From: Pseudomonadota bacterium
GTDB lineage: Bacteria; Desulfobacterota; Desulfovibrionia; Desulfovibrionales; Desulfovibrionaceae
Assembly: GCA_023450535.1 (NCBI GenBank)
Contig: JAEXGX010000063.1
Location: forward strand, 1 to 6,805
Length of the DNA stretch: 6,805 nucleotides
Direction: 5' to 3'
The position numbers were made by a program, and so were the translations under genes. The notes below the pieces were generated by a model. That model did not search any database. It was not told the DNA's origin and was given only the letters and a program-made list of their open reading frames with translations. This document shows positions 5,100-6,805 of the stretch, one piece after another (position 1 is the stretch's first letter; each line of letters begins with the position of its first letter).

Positions 5100-6802
5100 G
5101 TTTCATCGTCCAGCAGGCCGTATTCGCGCATCTTGCGGAACAGGGTAGGGCGGGAGATACCCAGTTCGGCGGCGGCTCTGCCCTTGTTCCAGCGCAGTCT
5201 GGTCAGGCTGCGGACGATAATTTCTTTTTCCTGCCGGGCCATGAGTTCCTTCAAGGTGCCGCTCGTCGGGGAATCGGGAAGTTCCTCCGCCGGGGGGGGA
5301 AGAAATATCTCCGCGTATGCAGGCGCAGCGGGCACGGGCCGGAAAAAGTCCAGATTGCCTTCCGCCCCGTAGCGCAGGATGATGTTTTCCAGTTCACGGA
5401 TATTGCCCGGCCAGCCATGTTCTTCCAGCAGAGCCAGCTCTGATCGGGCGGGGGAACGGGAAATGCCGTTGCGGCGCAGGATGCTGTCGACAATCAGCGG
5501 GATATCTTCTCTTCGTTCGCGCAACGGAGGCAGCTTCACTTCCATGACGTTGACCCGGTAAAAGAGATCTTCGCGGAACAGCCCCCGGCGCACCAGTTCC
5601 TCAAGATCGCGGTTGGTCGCCGCAATAAGACGGAACTTGCTGGTAAGCTCCTGTGTGGAGCCTACCGGGGTATAGGTCTTTTCACTGAGCGCCTGAAGCA
5701 GTTTGGCCTGGGCGCGCGGAGAAAGCTCCGCAATTTCGTCCAGAAACAGTGTCCCCTGATCGGCTTTGGTCAGCAGGCCGTCCACGTCCCGCACCGCGCC
5801 GGTAAAAGCTCCCTTGACGTGCCCGAAGAAGCTGCTTTCAAACAGCTCGTCGGGAATGGCCCCACAGTTGACATAGATAAAGGGGCCGTCTGCGCGGGAG
5901 CTGAGGCGGTGCATCAGGCGGGCCGCCTGGCTTTTTCCCGTGCCGGTTTCTCCATGAATGGACACCGTGACGAGGGAAAGCGCGGCACGTACAATGTTGG
6001 CCAGCGTACCGCGCATGACGCGCGACACTCCGGCGAAGTCGGAAAGATGCTCCCTCAATGCCTTGTCCCGTGTGCCGATATTGCAGGAAAGCAGCAGATT
6101 TTCCAGCGAGCTGTCCCGTTCTTTCTGGGCTGAAATGTCGCGCACCAGAGAAAAATTAACGGGCTGGCCGTTGACGGGAAGAAGCTGGGGAAAGGATTGC
6201 ATCCAGGACAGGCCCGTAGCATTCTGGTGAGGCCAGTTCATGATCCGGTCGCGGTCGGCCTCGCAATCCAGCGCGGCAAGCGTCCGGGCGTGATCCGCCG
6301 CCGCTGCGGGGGACATGGTCTGTGCGAGCGGCGCATCGATCAGATCCTGCATGGATACATGTTCGCCGTAGAGAGCTTCGATCATTTCCGAAGAGAGGTA
6401 GCAGTAACGCTCATCCTGCTGGATGCCGAACCATGCCGGACGTTTGCGATCCAGCGCGCGGAGCACCTCGTAAAGCGGCACGCCAGGGGAAACGGTGAAA
6501 TCGTAATCCGCCACATGGGCACGGGCCAGATAGAAATATTCGCGCGCCCCGTTCCGCCCTCCTCCTTCATCGCTCCAGCGCCCGCAAAGTGTAATCCGGG
6601 GTTCCTCCGTAAAATCGAAGATGGTCAGATTGCCGCGCGCGTCCGGCAGAAGATGGGCCGGAGCGAGGCATTTCTCCAACCGGGCTGTTTCCCCCCGCAT
6701 GAACAGAGGCAGTAGCCCGGCATAGCGTTGCACATCTTCGCCGTCCTCCTCCCGTTCCTTTCCGGAGGCGAACAAGGGGAGCCAGTCCCGCGAGCCTGTC
6801 AT
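5081..6802 (-). CDS. Sigma-54-dependent transcriptional activator, PAS-like / AAA+ / Fis-HTH
   Basis: At least 573 residues, read right to left. The N-terminal 100 residues are unassigned. Residues about 105-228 look like a PAS sensor, with WFGIQQDERYCYLS (124-137) and a PAC-like VNFSLVRDISAQKE (215-228). The AAA+ core has Walker A GETGTGKS (284-291), the sigma-54 contact loop GAFTGA (331-336), Walker B TLFLDE (351-356), sensor I AATNRDL (394-400), FREDLFYRVNV (409-419) and GWPGNIRELEN (463-473). A Fis-type helix-turn-helix ends the protein (about 528-563). There is no receiver domain, so it is probably controlled by a ligand rather than by phosphorelay. The ATG at 6800-6802 is 3 bases from the window edge and the codon before it is in frame, so the true start may lie outside. 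It converges on the ASST-TRAP operon, whose sigma-54 promoter it most likely activates (inference). Confidence 0.93.
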   Translation of the reverse strand: MTGSRDWLPLFASGKEREEDGEDVQRYAGLLPLFMRGETARLEKCLAPAHLLPDARGNLTIFDFTEEPRITLCGRWSDEGGGRNGAREYFYLARAHVADYDFTVSPGVPLYEVLRALDRKRPAWFGIQQDERYCYLSSEMIEALYGEHVSMQDLIDAPLAQTMSPAAAADHARTLAALDCEADRDRIMNWPHQNATGLSWMQSFPQLLPVNGQPVNFSLVRDISAQKERDSSLENLLLSCNIGTRDKALREHLSDFAGVSRVMRGTLANIVRAALSLVTVSIHGETGTGKSQAARLMHRLSSRADGPFIYVNCGAIPDELFESSFFGHVKGAFTGAVRDVDGLLTKADQGTLFLDEIAELSPRAQAKLLQALSEKTYTPVGSTQELTSKFRLIAATNRDLEELVRRGLFREDLFYRVNVMEVKLPPLRERREDIPLIVDSILRRNGISRSPARSELALLEEHGWPGNIRELENIILRYGAEGNLDFFRPVPAAPAYAEIFLPPPAEELPDSPTSGTLKELMARQEKEIIVRSLTRLRWNKGRAAAELGISRPTLFRKMREYGLLDDETPPDRA

Positions 6803-6805
6803 ACC

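Noticed and set aside
1..6805. CRISPR arrays, tRNA/rRNA genes, insertion sequences, phage attachment sites
   Set aside because: No spaced direct repeats, cloverleaf-like sequences, transposase motifs or terminal inverted repeats were seen. Apart from the 268-600 region and short gaps, the window is ordinary coding sequence.

Overview
The window is about 57% G+C by eye in its genes, with one sharply AT-rich intergenic stretch. It looks like a Gram-negative bacterial chromosome segment. A periplasmic TRAP binding protein, a sigma-54 system with a -24/-12 promoter, and an ASST-like gene next to a TRAP transporter would suit Desulfovibrionaceae (Desulfovibrio/Bilophila-like). That assignment is inference from gene content and style, not from a marker gene.

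Layout, left to right. (1) The 3' end of an HpcH/HpaI-family aldolase gene (1-267, + strand) is closed by a very strong intrinsic terminator (293-334). (2) An AT-rich regulatory region (about 335-520) holds several TTCAA/TTGAA dyads, a full-consensus IHF site and an excellent sigma-54 promoter (491-506). A short 5' leader with a stem-loop follows. (3) A three-gene + strand operon follows: an arylsulfotransferase (ASST)-family beta-propeller protein with no signal peptide (601-1977), a fused DctQM-type TRAP permease (2075-3967) and a DctP-type periplasmic solute-binding protein (3998-5038). A long stem in the ASST-TRAP gap pairs with part of the permease ribosome binding site. (4) A sigma-54 enhancer-binding regulator with PAS-like, AAA+ and Fis-type HTH regions lies on the opposite strand (5081-6802). 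It converges on the operon, and its 5' end is at or beyond the window edge.

How the parts may work together (inference). The regulator would sense a small molecule through its N-terminal region, bind the dyads upstream of the operon and activate the sigma-54 promoter with help from IHF-induced bending. The TRAP system would bring a small, probably acidic compound into the cytoplasm, where the ASST-like protein would act on it. ASST enzymes are classically periplasmic and transfer sulfate between phenols. A cytoplasmic ASST relative tied to its own uptake system and inducible promoter therefore suggests a dedicated pathway for a sulfated or otherwise unusual substrate. The binding protein also appears to lack the conserved TRAP carboxylate-binding arginine. 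This operon is the most interesting part of the window.
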